In this document: positions 34,230 through 47,324 of the stretch, one piece after another | Layout: every line of letters begins with the position of its first letter | Numbering within the stretch: the stretch's first letter is position 1 | Assembly: GCF_000143535.2 (NCBI RefSeq) | Contig: NC_037312.1 | Span: forward strand, 1,178,001-1,242,000 | DNA from: Botrytis cinerea B05.10 | Taxonomy: Eukaryota; Ascomycota; Leotiomycetes; Helotiales; Sclerotiniaceae | Length of the DNA: 64,000 nt | Direction of reading: 5' to 3' | The notes under the pieces: model-generated | Seen by the model: only the letters and a program-made list of their open reading frames with translations | Told to the model about the DNA's origin: nothing | Database searches by the model: none | Program-made: the position numbers and the translations under genes

Positions 34230-36247
34230 ATGACGATTTTCACGGGTGCCCCTCTGTCGTGGGCTATCACGGCGACTGCTGGAAGCGGCTTTCTCCTGTG
34301 AGCACCCCCAACACCGTCCCTTCGAGATACTCAATTTCTAACGATTCCGCAAGATTTGGATACGATCAAGGTGTAATGAGTGGACTTCTCACGGGCGATG
34401 CTTTTATCCGTCAATTCCCAGAGATTGACACAACGCTTACTGGTAAAGGCAGCTCGTCACTTCAGGGGACTGTGTAAGTCATATCACCGTCGGCTTTACA
34501 TAATTCGTACTTACATGAATAGTGTTGCCATATATGAAATTGTGAGGCTACCCTACACCACAGTCGTCGAGCTCATACTAATGTCGTTAGGGTTGTTTCT
34601 TCGGTTCATTATTCTGCTTCCTCTTTGGCGAAAGGCTAGGTCGAAGGAAGTGTATAATGATTGGCTGCGTCGTGCTCTCAATCGGTGCTGCTCTCCAAGC
34701 TTCTGCAAACACTATTCCTCACCTGATCGTAGGCCGGATCGTAGCGGGGCTGGGGAATGGGATGAACACAAGCACTATTCCAGTATGGCATGCCGAATTA
34801 ATGAAGGCTCACAAGAGAGGGAAGGGTCTTGCCGTGGAACTCGCGATCAACATATTGTAGGTTAGGATGAGATCCTCTGAGAAAAGTCGCTGATATATCC
34901 CAGTGGTGTAATGATGGCATACTGGGTGGACTATGGTTTCAGTTTTGTGAATAGTGCCGCTCAATTTCGAGTGCCAATTGCTCTACAGATTATGTTTGCT
35001 GTTGTCACTCTCGCAGGGATTCTTGTGCTCCCAGAGAGCCCGCGATGGGTACGTAGCTTCCGTCCTCTCTTCTTGCTAACTAACTTAGCTAATGGCTGCA
35101 GCTTCTTGCACATGATAAACACGAGGAAGCCAGACACATCCTTTGGGCCCTTGAACTTAACGCAAAATCAATTGAGCCCTCGGACGCGGTAATTCATCAA
35201 GAAATGGCCGAGATCCAACACGCAATCTACGAGGAGCGAGCTGCGGCCGAGGGGTCTGGCGGGAAAAGAGCTCTTCTGAAGAACGGTCCCCAGCGGTTCC
35301 TTTACCGTACTCTACTGGGTATCGGTAGCCAGTTTATGCAACAGCTGAGTGGCATCAATCTTATCACATATGTGAGTCCCCAACTTGTTTCGCTCGCTCG
35401 GTCGTTCCTTAGCTGACAACATGAAGTATGCCCCTGTAATCTTCGAGACGTCGGTCGGCTTATCGCACAGTGTCTCTTTACTGCTTTCTGGCTTCAACGG
35501 AGTCGCCTATTTCCTCTCGTCTTTGATACCCATCTGGTTGATTGACCGGTAAGACTCCCTATATCACACCTACACGGGTGGAAAATACTGATTTTTCCAG
35601 GCTCGGCCGAAGAAAACTCATGTTGTTTGCCGCAGCAGGGCAGGCGGTTTGCATGGCAATATTAGCTGGCACGATCTCTAATGGATCGACGAGCGCAGGC
35701 TATGTCGCAACTGTAATGCTCTTCCTCTTCAACTTCTTTTTCGCAGTGGGCCTTTTGGCCATCCCATGGCTTCGTAAGTCTACCAGACCCAATTATAGCG
35801 CCAATGCTAATCGTATCAGTGCCTGCCGAGTATGCACCTTTGGCGATTCGAACTCCCGCAGCTTCTCTGGCTAGCGCATCGAATTGGATTTTTACCTTCC
35901 TAGTAGTTGAGATCACACCTGTCAGCATTGATAGTATCAAATGGAAGACGTACATATATTTTGCTGGTATGTAGTCACCTTCCACACAAATTGAACGTTG
36001 CCCTCTGATACAGCATATAGTCTTCAACGCTTGCTTCCTTCCACTCATCTACTTCTTTTATCCTGAGACCAAAAACCTGACTCTGGAGCAAATCGACGAG
36101 TTATTCACCGGCGAAAAAGTCTTGTTGCATTGGAAAGAATCTATGGCCGCTACCGACTTACCTCAGGACGATCTTCGAGCGAAGTTTGGAGAGAAGACAA
36201 ATGTTGAACACATTGATAACAGCGTACTGCCCAAGACATCTTTGTAG
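34230..36247 (+). CDS. MFS sugar transporter
   Basis: Exons 34230-34297, 34354-34473, 34523-34541, 34591-34856, 34904-35048, 35102-35371, 35427-35548, 35601-35773, 35820-35966 and 36021-36247 give 518 residues, all in frame. Sugar-porter signatures are FGYDQGVMSG, LFGERLGRRKC, VGRIVAGLGNGMNTSTIPVW, PESPRW at the end of TM6, QQLSGINLITYYAP in TM7, IDRLGRRKL, LLPAEYAPLAIRT and the closing FYPETKNLTLEQID. It is a plasma-membrane proton-sugar symporter or facilitator. The exact substrate is unknown; the neighbours suggest a polyol or ketose. The third exon is only 19 nt. Unlike the kinase relic beside it, this gene appears intact. Confidence 0.92.
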
Positions 36248-36641
36248 ATATGACTAGCACAGCATTTCGTCAGTTGGGAGCCTGTACGGATTGAAAGAAT
36301 ATAATTTCAGCTGAGAGCTGAACTTTTCAGTTGGCAAAGAGTTATGTCTGTATACTTTAACAACGCCGAGTGGAGTAACATGTACCTAGTGTACAAGCTG
36401 ATGATCACGTGTAAATTTTGAAACTTGGGTCTTAGCGCCAAGAGTAGATTACATAATCGTATTATATCCTAAATAAGAAGTTTGAGGCACTCTTAGTGCA
36501 AAAAGTGGAGTAGTAGTCTAGCGTTTGTACTAGGGTGCGGGGAAATGGAGCTCGAGGCAAAAGCAGATGGGACGCGTTGAGAAACCTGCGTCTTTTTTGG
36601 TAATCTTTAGACAGCACGCGTCTATGCTCCGGAGCAGACCT
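36248..36641. other. intergenic, promoter side of the regulator gene
   Basis: About 390 bp between the transporter stop and the regulator start, which share orientation. No specific site recognised. Confidence 0.45.
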
Positions 36642-39308
36642 ATGCTTGATATGGAAGACAGCAATGAGCTTCAACCCACTGTCGCAAAGACCTCCGGCAT
36701 CCTTGCCCAAGCGAAGCAGACACGGACCAGATCAGGGTGTCTTGTTTGCCGTCGGCGACGAAGGAAATGTGTGGTCTCAGTCAATGCCATGCCATCCTGA
36801 ATTTGGAAATGCTAACAGTTGGCTTCAGGTGACGAGCTCAGGCCAGAATGTATGAATTGTCATGAGAGAGGAGAGAGGTGCAAATGGGGAATGAAGATAA
36901 CATTCCGAACCAATAATGCAACGAACATTGACCCAGAACATCCGTCGATGCAGGAGGGATCTAAAAGAAGAGCTCGGCATTTCAAGGTAGCTTAGGGTGT
37001 CAACTCTCGTAGATCTAGCTGACCGGCTTGAAGATTGTGGATGTAACATCACAAGTTGAGAAAGGATCTCGGATAGACGCTGGGATAGACGACCACCCAG
37101 AGATAAATCTAAGTCACACCCATGCAGCGATTAGCTACGAAAGTCCTTACAACAATAAATCTCTGGGGGAGAATATGGAACCCCTGGCCCCCGTAATTGA
37201 CGAACCTTCCATGTACCATTCCCAACTGCATTCGGAGTCTCCTTCACTCAACACGCCCAACTCAATGACCGTATCATATCCTGACGATAATTCTTTCAGG
37301 GAAGATAACGATCAATATATGCAAGTAGGCGCCAGTCGGAGAAGTGAGACATCTGTATATCACCGACAAGCTTCTAGTGGTCAGTCGTATTCCGATGAAG
37401 ATCATTGTATTAGCAATCTAGAAGCGGAACATATGACATCTCTTAATCATGACGTATCGAGCGATCGGACGGATCCCGAAGGTGCAGCTTCTGATCTTCT
37501 AGCACTACGGTATTTGCAGCAATCAAAACCCGCTACTGCTGTATCCCAGGTATCAAGGCCTCCTCCCGACAATAGAAGCAATCTTACGGATATCAATCAA
37601 GCACAGATGCTCGAGCATGGAGTTTTCGATAACCATCAGGATGGTATCTTCCTGCCTGGCTCGGAGTTTCAGGAATTTCACTCGACTTTGAGAGATCACC
37701 TGATCTATACTGCGCGATCGAACTGCCCGACTCGCGTGGGCACCCCAGATTTACAAGCACCTGATTTTAGCTTCGCCGAGAGATCGTTCTCTGGAAATAA
37801 AGGGGCAGACCTAGACTCGGAATCAGCTGGGTACTCCAGGCCACCTGAGATCACACCACAGCGAGAGTATATTTTGTGGAAAACCTGGATTGATGAGCTC
37901 GCTCCATGGGTATCATGGGATTTATCTTGTACTCCGCATTCTGACTAACTTGCTCTAGCTTGATAAATTCGATAATAAGCGCCACTTTGAGCACAAGATA
38001 CCTACAATGGCCAGGAAAATCCCTCATCTCAAGAACTCGATGTTGGCTTTATCTGCTCGCCAGATCGAAATGAAGGAAACCTCCGAGTCATCCTCGGAAA
38101 GCTTAGGGCTGTACCAAGAAGCAATTCATCTTCTTCTGCCAGAGCTACAAAGCAGGGATACTGCTGTGATAGCATCCTGTGTTATATTGTGTGTACTGGA
38201 AATGATGAGTTGTAAGTCGTCGTAAACTAGGCGACAGCAGTTTTGACAATGATCAGGTTCTCCAAAAGAATGGAGGAGGCATCTGGAAGGATGTGCAAAT
38301 TTACTAGAGGCTGTTGGAATCAATGGATTCGTCGGCGGAGTGGAGGAAGCTTTGTTCTGGTGTTTTGCTCGCATGGGTAGCGTATACCACTATTATTTCT
38401 CAAAATCTAGCTAAGTATCGTAGATCTTTGTGGTGCTTTGATCTCTCAGGATATCACGCTTATTCCGGTAACACGTTGGGCATCGAACGTTGACTTCTCG
38501 TCTGACGTCAAGCTTTTCCGAAATCCAGATAATGGCTTCGATACATACGCCAATTATGCAGTCTTTTTGTGCGCCAACTGCGTTGCATACCTCAAAGCCT
38601 GTAAAGGATGGGCTCCGGAAACGCAAGAAAGCCGGTGGATCGAGCTTATTAACCTTCTCGATGATTGGTATACAGTGAGACCAGAGGAAATGAGGCCAAT
38701 CTTTAGTATCTCGCTCAATGAAGGCAATATTCATCGCCCATTTCCGACCGTGTTGTATGGAAATGGGCCTGCAGGTTAAATTGAAGATTTATGCGTCTCT
38801 TGATGTGGACTAACGAATACTAGTCTCCGGAAACCAATTGTATCATACAGCAATGTTGTTAATGTTGCAAGAAAGGCCAGACAGGCTGCAAGTACAACGA
38901 AGACAAGTAAGCTAGCGTCTTCTCAGTGATATCTATCTTGGACTGGGGTCTTCGCTCCATCTTGGAACGCGACCATTTAATGCATTTTCACATATTTCTG
39001 GCTAACGATCTTCTCATTTAGAAATCAATATTTTGGCATGCCCGCCAGATATGTGCTATCTCCGAGTCAAATACACATCAGTAAGTCCATATCTTCACAT
39101 CTCTTCTTGATAATCGATTGCTAATCCAATTAGCGGCGCGTGGACAAATTCAATCCAGCCCATATGGATTGCGGGAAAGGTCATGAGTCACCCGAGCGAA
39201 CATCGAGCTATTTTAGATATACTAGAGAGAATTGAACAAGAGACAGGTTGGGTGACGAGCTGGAGAAGAGAAGATTTGAAGGCCTGGTGGGGTGACTACG
39301 ATGATTGA
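36642..39308 (+). CDS. Zn(II)2Cys6 transcription factor, probable regulator of the sugar cluster
   Basis: Exons 36642-36768, 36829-36986, 37034-37909, 37959-38211, 38257-38376, 38424-38774, 38824-38906, 39022-39080 and 39134-39308 give 733 residues. The DNA-binding cluster is CLVCRRRRRKCDELRPEC followed by MNCHERGERC, with CX2CX6CX6CX2CX6C spacing, split by intron 1. After a Ser/Asp-rich linker, APWLDKFDNKRHFEHKIP and LKNSMLALSARQIE are typical of the fungal regulator middle-homology region (Fungal_trans_2 type). The C-terminus WRREDLKAWWGDYDD is also family-like. The start could be nine bases later, or upstream at 36567. Control of the neighbouring transporter and SDR is inferred from position only. 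Confidence 0.88.
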
Positions 39309-40451
39309 GACTTTTTTGTTATTATTAATTGGAGGCTTGTAAATTGGTGAACTCCGATGAGATGATAATTGTAGCTTGCTTCTTTCTCGACCACGGCGTT
39401 GGCTACAGCTGTGCGAAATGAGTCAATAATTGCCTGTGCCCCAACTCTTTGCATCATGTTCAGTAATGCCATGACCGCAGTTTCACACGCACGCATCCTG
39501 ATATCAGAGTTATAATCGACTACCGTCGCTACCTTTGACCAAAGAAATTGCCTTGCTGTCGAAGGAGGACACTATTCGCAGCCTGTTCAGTGCAATAGCC
39601 GCCAATAGACTGATCTCGGTAGTGCTAATCCGATCCACGCTCCGAGTAAGATATAAGGCTACCCCCCCTGTGGTATCTTTTTGGGACAAAAAGTGACAAA
39701 AAATCAATTTTTAGTATAGATTACTTATTGGTTTCTTAATACAAACTGTTATATTTTTAATACATATCATTTATTCTCAATATCGATTGCTAATTTTAGA
39801 TACCTAGTTATAGAATACTAATTTCAATTATATAATCGTATAAGTTAACGTTATTCAGATATAAAACTAATTCAGCATGCATCAAACCCCATCCCGATTA
39901 TAAAGACATGATACCCGCCACCGAAGAAATACCAACAATACCATTACATAGCTCTAATAAATATCAGAATTACGACAAGTAGGATAGCCACATAGACCCA
40001 CATTCCATCCGACTCTCTTACATGATAAATTGCATGTATGACGTATTCTATTGTATAGTAGGACGCGGGCATCATGGAGTTTAGCATTCCCATTTGGAAG
40101 TTTGAATCAAGAGGTAAGAGGGAGTGAATGTAAGATTTACACATAAGTATTCTTTATGTGTATGTATTTTACGAAATGCCTCGAAATTTAAATGAAGGGA
40201 CTATAGACTTTATATATACATCTAAATATATAGTTTACTTTTCAAGCTATAAATAAAGCATTTCAAAAGATTCCGAGAAACTGTTAGAGCGATCATCAAG
40301 TTTGCCGGAAATTATTCATATAGATCTCAAGACTGTATTGTATTGGATGGATAATTAGAGAATCATGAATTCTCTCAAAACATCAAGTAAACCTGGGAAA
40401 GTCAAAAGATTGCAATATCGACTATCCTTAAATCCATGTCAAGCAATTCGG
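39309..40451. other. AT-rich intergenic region
   Basis: Between the regulator and the convergent GH92 gene. Very AT-rich from 39.7 to 40.4 kb, with no gene recognised. Confidence 0.55.
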
Positions 40452-43051
40452 TTAAAGCTTCACATGACCAACATTCATACTAGGAGGTAAATCCTCTTCA
40501 TTAGTCCCCCAATCGCTTTCTGTGTCACCTAAAACCAATTCTAACGTCTGTCCCTCGGTGAAGAATTCATGTCCACTACGTTCATGGGAAATTAGCACAT
40601 TACTCACTGAGTCCCATACTGTTGGGAGAAAAACTCACATCCAACTCTTATTCCACACGACTCCATCCACCTTCGCACTTTGTACGAAAACATTCCTGAC
40701 ACCTCCATCCCATCCAACGTTTTTAATTGTACTCTTTTTTCCATTCTCATTTGTGAAACTCAGAGATTCGAAGAAGGGTGGGATTATTAAATAGACATTC
40801 TGTCCAGGGTTGGGAAACAATCCCATCATTGAAAACGCGGCAAAGGATGCCATTGCACCCGTATCGTCGTTACCAGGGAGTCCCGTGGTCGAGGTATTGA
40901 AATAGGCGGGTATGTACATATGGGCACGGGATGCTGAGAGAGCAGGACGGCCAGCGTACTAGCGAGGGGTTAGCGAGGTATGTAACTGATATAGGGGGGG
41001 GGGGGAGATGAACGTGGTAAAGAAACACTGTCAAGAACGAAGGTTCATTCCCGATGTCCGTCAAGCCACTTGTATGCAAATAATCGAGACGAGCGATGAA
41101 TTTCTCCGGCCCACCAATCAGATCAATTAGAGTCGCGATATCATGCGGCACAAAACTGTTCAATTGTCAGTAAAAAAATACCACAACAAGAGAGAAAATA
41201 CGCACAATTGATATTCCCAAATACTATCCTCAAAAGTCTCCTGTGGATTGCTCGTTAAACTGCAAAAGGAATCCAACGGACTACAAAGTATCGGATCCTG
41301 ATACCCCCACGTCCCGTTCAAATATTTGGGCTGGAAAAATCCTGTAAATCCTGTATCCACACCATTGATAGACGAAGTTTGATCTTCTCTCCACAGGTTC
41401 TGCCAATTCATCGCGCGATGCAGATATTTCGTATATTCAGGTTTTCCTAAACCTCTCCCGAGAGTCGAGATACAGAAATCGTTGTACGAATATTCTAACG
41501 TCCTAGAGATACTTCTCGAGTTCGTGCCGAAACCCAAATAATCATAGTCGAGGTAGGGGATATAGTTTAGAGCCTTCCATGACATAAGACCGCCGCGGCC
41601 TTCGTTAGACCATTCTAGTGGCTCGTTTTCTGCATCATTTACCACAGCTTCGTAGGCTAGTTGCCAGTCTATACCAGTGAGATTCTTCACATACGCATCG
41701 GAGATAACATTGTCTGCATTTGAACCACCTTGAGTAAATCCTTTACAGAGACTCATACGACAATCTGGGAGCCAGCCAATGTTCTGGTAGGTGTCTAGGA
41801 GACTACGGATCATTTCTGATAGGGCAGATGGATCAATGATAGTGAGAAACGGAAGCTGCGATCTGAATGCATCCCATATACTGTGAGAATATTAGTACTT
41901 CTTAATTTAGCCTGCAATCTAACTTCTTACCAGTAAAAAGAATCAAAGTATGGTTCGCTACTTTCCCATAAGGGATTCTCCCCAGTATAGTTTTGCGGGG
42001 ACATCATAGTCCTATAAATCGCACTATAGAAGTTGGTTAATAGTGAAGTATCACTATCCTTGCCAGCCTCAATTGTCACAACACTCAGTTTCTCTCTCCA
42101 TGCATTCTCGGCCGTCTTCTTCAACCTAGCAAAGTCCCAATCAGGAATTTCATGTTCCGCATTCCGGCAAGCTTTATCCGAGCTAATGAGACTCACACCC
42201 ACTCTGGCACTAATTGTTCTATTAGTCGGTGCCTGAAAGCGGACAAATCCTCCAGCTTGAATATAGAAGAGATTTATGCCTCTCGTGACAAATAGTTCCT
42301 TTGGTTCTGTTCCTGCTCTATTGTTGACCCATATTCCAGTGTCCAGGATGCTTGCTCCGGAAAAGTCAACGCAAACATATGACATGTATGAACCACCACC
42401 GAAACTTGGAATGAAAGTCCCATTTGCTTTGATACGGCCATCGTCAGCCACGCTGATGGTTGCGTTCTGTCTACTGGCACTCAAATCCGTCAAATCCATG
42501 AGGATAAGCGGGCTCAAAGCCGTCCCATTCGAAGATTTCTCTATAGGGAAATTGAAGTGATAAAGAGCAGCATGCTCTGTAACTGTCATCTCTGCATGAA
42601 TGCCATTTGTCAGATTTAATCCAAAATATCCCGGCGTAGCTACCACGGAATTAAGCACATATGGTGTAGCTCGATCCGTGATTAGGAAATTGCAATTGTC
42701 AACCACATCATCAGGACAGTACGATGGAAATAATGGGAAGTTCCCCAGGGAAGGATTCCCTCCTGTACCAGAGTCATGCATATGTGAGAATCCAGTCACA
42801 TTGCTGCCATCCGTTGAGAACCCAGCCGTGTTTTGACCATCAACATCAGCGACCGCTTTAGCCATTCCATATGGAAGGGTAGCACCGGCAAAAACATTTC
42901 CACCATTGTCAGTGCCGATGAGTTGGTTGACATAATGAAGCGGATCGAAGGTACTCGAATTTAACGACGTGTTAAGGGTGTTCCATTGAGCTATTGCAGG
43001 AGACGACAGTAAGAGAGCAATAGAAGCTTCCAAATATTTCCTGGGTTTCAT
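40452..43051 (-). CDS. secreted GH92 alpha-1,2-mannosidase
   Basis: Exons 41931-43051, 41206-41880, 41014-41155, 40639-40958 and 40452-40575 give 793 residues. GH92 enzymes are calcium-dependent exo-mannosidases that trim alpha-mannosides from glycoproteins. The start at 43051 gives a clean signal peptide (about residues 1-21). An in-frame ATG 22 codons upstream would bury it, so it is not preferred. Family features are YVNQLIGTDNGGNVFAGA, PYGMAKAVAD, GFSHMHDSGTGG, FYSAIYRTMMSP, YCIWDAFRSQLP, WLPDCRMSLCKGFTQGGSNAD, FFVPHDIATL and GLPGNDDTGAM (the C-terminal catalytic region). Many N-glycosylation sites fit secretion. The third intron has a weak GTTCAT donor beside a 12-G run, but frame and family fit on both sides. 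Confidence 0.92.
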
Positions 43052-44633
43052 GTTGAAGATGAACGACAAACGATAAGGTAGGTGTTCGTAAAACTGTTGG
43101 TAAATGGGTGACGACATGTTCGTGTTATAAAGTATTAGTACTTGTTTTCAACGCGGGGTTATCAACAATCACACCCGTATGATTGACGCAGTGCTACATC
43201 AATCAATGCGAGAGCCTAGCAAGTGCATTGTGATATCAAGACCTTCCTATAAAGGGCAAGGAGCGACGAAAACCTAAGATCATCATTTTGGATTTAAGGT
43301 GTAGTGATTGACATGTATTGGCACGCATCTAACATGTGATGTGTACAACAAGTATAATGATTCATCGAGAATGTGATTTCATTCCAAGCGATTGGAAGAA
43401 ATGATTTTGTTCATTCCTTAAGATATGCAAATTTATGCAAATTTATTTGACAGCAACTCAGAAAGCAGCATTGAATTCAAGTGTTAACATCTAGTCGCGT
43501 CCAAGGGGAATGCCTGGCTCTTTCTTGAAGTTTTAGAGCCTGCGAGACAATCGTCGTGCCGAGGTTTTGCTGTAAAAGTATTTTTCTCCAACATTAAGTT
43601 TATGTAGACTCTAGACCAACATATTTTCATTGATATCGCTATTCGAACGTAAAGTATGATTAGAGTTTTTAATTCTGAGGAAAAACGCATTGTCCCGGCT
43701 GCTTTTTTCCAATTGATCGAGAGAAGATGCGAAGAGATGGATAAATATAAGAGAGGAGGAAAAGCAAAGGAGTAGAAAAAGAAAAAGGCAAGTTCTGGAA
43801 CAAGGTATGTCATGAATGCGTGCTGGAACATTTAAAGAGAACAAAACTACCCACCTGCTTGCTATTCTATAGATGTTCATTGCTCCAAAGAGATATCGAG
43901 AGCCGTGTCGTAGTGCTCAAGATCTTATCAACTCATGAGTTCGAAACTTCATATTGCAACCAAACCCCGGAAATGGTCCAAACATTTTCCAAAATCAATT
44001 GCAGAGCAATGCTATGTTTCTTAACCCAACTGTTGAATATCCCAAATGAATTATTAAATATTCCAAGGCGGTAGCATATCCTTATTACCTTCATCGATTC
44101 CGGTCAATTCACTAGTGCTTTAATATTCTATCAGTCTATTGTCCCAGATCGTCCTAAGTTTCGACCTGTAAATTATTCGAATGTTTAAGATGATTTTGAT
44201 TTTGGACAATGTCATGGTTATGGATTTTCTCTCCATTAAAAAGTCGCATCGAGATTAAGCATACAGACTACGGGATATGGGCTGGGAAGCACAGAGCATA
44301 CAACAGGATGAAGTGTTGATGTTACATGAGACTACTCGATGTCAACTGCGGAAAATTGCTTTCATCCAGTCAATGACTGATGAATTTACAAAACTTTGTA
44401 AAAATTTTCAATGTCAATAAGAACAATTGAGCAAAAGTTTGGGAAATTCACAGACTCATAGCTTTGATTAAGATGCTTCAAAATGATACTTCTTTCACGT
44501 CCACGTTAACCGTAATAACAAATGGGGTATAATGAAAAGCAAAGTGCTTTAGGACGAGCTTTTATTCATATGATACACCATATAGCCCAAACCCCGTAAA
44601 GATTTCCCATTCCCAGACCATGATGTAAATAAT
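43052..44633. other. intergenic region
   Basis: GH92 promoter side, then low-complexity sequence up to the RPS19 3' end. Minus-strand frames at 43.5-43.9 kb show no domain, and nothing else is recognised. Confidence 0.5.
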
Positions 44634-45398
44634 TTACTCGTCATCTTCTTCCTCATCGGCCTCAACGGTGGTTTGTGCGATACGGTCCAAATCACGTTGT
44701 CCGGATTGAGTGATACGACGACCTCCCTTCTCCTCATCTTGCTCCAAAACACCGATCTTCTCGAGGGATTGCAAGACGTGACGGTCAACAGATCCAGAGG
44801 CGTTGACGTGGTGGGATGGTTTGGAACCACGGTTCTTGGTTGAACCGTGGACCTTGGTGAGACGGCCAACACCAACGGTTTTGCGGAGGTAGATGTGACG
44901 GGCGTTGGCAGCAGCACGAACGTAGTACCAGTCGATAGATTGAGGTGGGAGCTCGTTGGATGCGCTGGTCTTGACGGTGTCAACCCAACCTGCAGTAGAA
45001 AATTTCTTCGTTAGCAATTTGTAATTGTTGAGCGCATGTCAGCGCGATTGTGAAGATTAATGATGAAGATGCATAAATTAGTACGTACCTGGAATTGGGA
45101 GCTTTCCTTGTCTCTTCAAGAAAGCAGCATATGCATCAATGAACTTTTGTGCCTGAATTAACCCGTCGAATCAGCATAATTCCGTCAGCGGAGATCTTTC
45201 GACCCCCTCACACCTGCTCATTTATCGACAAGAGAAGGTAGTTTGCGAAATTCAAGATTGATCAAGTGGGTTGGTGTAAATGATAGAAATTCCAATTCGC
45301 TGTCGCAAATCAAGCTCTCGAGTTCATTTCTTCCCCATTTCATAGCTGGTAGAATTGTATATACTTACGTCAACATCGCGAACAGTGACACCACCCAT
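44634..45398 (-). CDS. RPS19: 40S ribosomal protein S19 (eS19)
   Basis: Exons 45369-45398, 45089-45152 and 44634-44989 give 149 residues, the normal fungal length. It is a structural protein of the small subunit head, needed for 18S rRNA maturation. The sequence begins MGGVTVRDVD, continues AQKFIDAYAAFLKRQGKLPIPGWVD, and has the highly conserved DWYYVRAAANARHIYLRK, GSKPSHHVNASG and LEKIGVLEQDE...GGRRITQSGQRDLDRIA. The 30-nt first exon followed by a 216-nt intron near the start codon is typical of ribosomal protein genes. The C-terminus is an acidic tail. Confidence 0.97.
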
Positions 45399-46400
45399 TT
45401 TTGCGGTATTTGGTAATATGTTCGAAGGGTTTGTCGATGAAGTTCTTTGGGCGGAATGGAGATTGTCGTTGTTCGAAGTTTCGAAAAGAGATGTTGAAAA
45501 TGAAAATTATCCAAAGTGCGGGCGACAAATTTACGCGAGGGGAAGCTTTACCAAACATAGATTAGTGTCACCACATCGGACTTTTCGTTCTCGTCGTACC
45601 GATCCCATCTATCGTCCTTTGCAATGTTCACCCGAATCACCCGAGCCGGAAACAATAGTTCGATGAAGAAAATAGATAAAGCTTAATTTATTAAATAATG
45701 ATAAGAAAACCTCGATGGCATTAACCTTAATCTTGATATGGGAACTAAGAGTTAATTCGACAGATCAGACTAATTCCTGTCGGTGTGACAATCTCGTGCC
45801 ATCTAGAATCTGGAATGGGTCTATGTTGTCAATATCATTCTTTTGATATCTTGGTTGGCATGGAAGCTTCGAAGTGCATTTATTGTACAAGCTGTATAGC
45901 GCCCTAGATATCTACGCAATTGTTGCTTCAGGTGTCACTGCCGAAAGCCAAATCCGACTACTTGAACTCAAGTAATGCTTTCTAATCTATTGTCTAACCT
46001 AAACTACGGGGTTGAAATCTGGCCAACGTTCAAATCCAACTTCAATGTTCAAAAGTACATGCTTCAAAGATTCCATGTTATTATACTGTTCCTCACAAAT
46101 TCACCACCTCATAGACCGACTGTGAGCGACATATCTTATCATTATTTTTGTTCTATTGCCTTGTTGAGCATTTTAGAAAGTTTCAATTGTTGGAACGTGA
46201 AAGAAAAAAACTTCAAGTTATGCTATAATGAACCCAGTGCATAACATCTTTTTACTTGTACAGGGTTCATAAGTTTTGAAAATGTTCGTTGTAGGAGAAA
46301 ATATGTACAAAGTTCCTTCGCATCCATTCAGATGCAATTCCTTCAAAGACAATATCACTCTTTAGATAGATTCGCATCTTTTAAATCCTTATTCAAGGAT
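45399..46400. other. intergenic region
   Basis: RPS19 promoter and the GH12 3' flank. A 103-codon plus-strand frame at 45355-45666 overlaps the RPS19 start and has no recognisable content. Confidence 0.5.
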
Positions 46401-47324
46401 TTAATTGAGCGAGACGGAGTAGGCAGTCGTCTTGAAGACGGCATTGGATCCTAGTCTACATGAGTTTCTCGCCGCTTCAGATGAATTAGAGGATGAACTT
46501 ACCAGTGAATGGCTCGGTACCAGCTTGAATCGACAGTAGATATTGGCTGGATGGGTATTTCTGGTTGGCAGTCAAGTATGTAAGGAATGTCTTCAAGTCA
46601 CCAGAGAAGCTATTGACTGTGCTGGAAGCGACGAAGGAATAGACTCTGGTGGCTCCGTTGAGTCCAGAGAAGAGTTTCCATGACACTCCAGCGATTGTTG
46701 GGGTTGCAATGGGTGTTGATCCAGTTTCTGAAATTGGTCCTGCACCACCCTGAGAATAGTCAGTTTCCGCAACTTAATAAATTAAGGGCAGTGGTAATGG
46801 CAATGGCAATGGAAAACTCACAATGGCACTAAGCCAGATCATGATCTCATAGTTCGCACTGCCAGTCGCAGTAGATGAGGAGAACAAATCGTAGGAAACG
46901 TCAGCAACGACGTTGGAGCCAGTATAGCTAGAAGGGTTCGTGATCAGTTAAGTCCATTGAACAGATATGAAGTAACCAACCTCCATTTCCAAGTAGATGG
47001 GATGGTCGAGATAGCAGAAACCTGCTTAGCTGCCATGTTGAGCCCTGCATTGGCGTAAGACTTGACTTGGGAAGATCCTCCTGCCCATGACCAACTGGTA
47101 GACCAGACAAGAGAATTGCTTGTGTCTGAAGTAACAGTTGTGCATTGAGAACCGGTAAAGCCGGTTATATTCCAAAGATTTTGGAAGACAGTATAAGATC
47201 CAGTTGCGACAGTATCCCATTGGCCACATTTTGTTACAGCAGCCCGCTCCTCAAGAGTAGGAGTAGGGTTGGCAACAGCAACTGTTGCCAAGACTAAGGA
47301 AACCAAGGACTGGGTGAACTTCAT
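46401..47324 (-). CDS. secreted GH12 endoglucanase (cellulase/xyloglucanase)
   Basis: Exons 46981-47324, 46822-46927, 46503-46749 and 46401-46450 give 248 residues, normal for GH12. It cleaves beta-1,4-glucan or xyloglucan outside the cell. The signal peptide covers about residues 1-19. The beta-jelly-roll motifs are [36 protein letters not shown] and [11 protein letters not shown]. The likely nucleophile is E142 in NYEIMIWLS and the likely acid/base E229 in AGTEPFTG. No carbohydrate-binding module is present. A 9-bp-arm hairpin (46382-46390 with 46395-46403) overlaps the stop codon. GH12 members differ in cellulose or xyloglucan preference, which is not resolved here. Confidence 0.95.
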
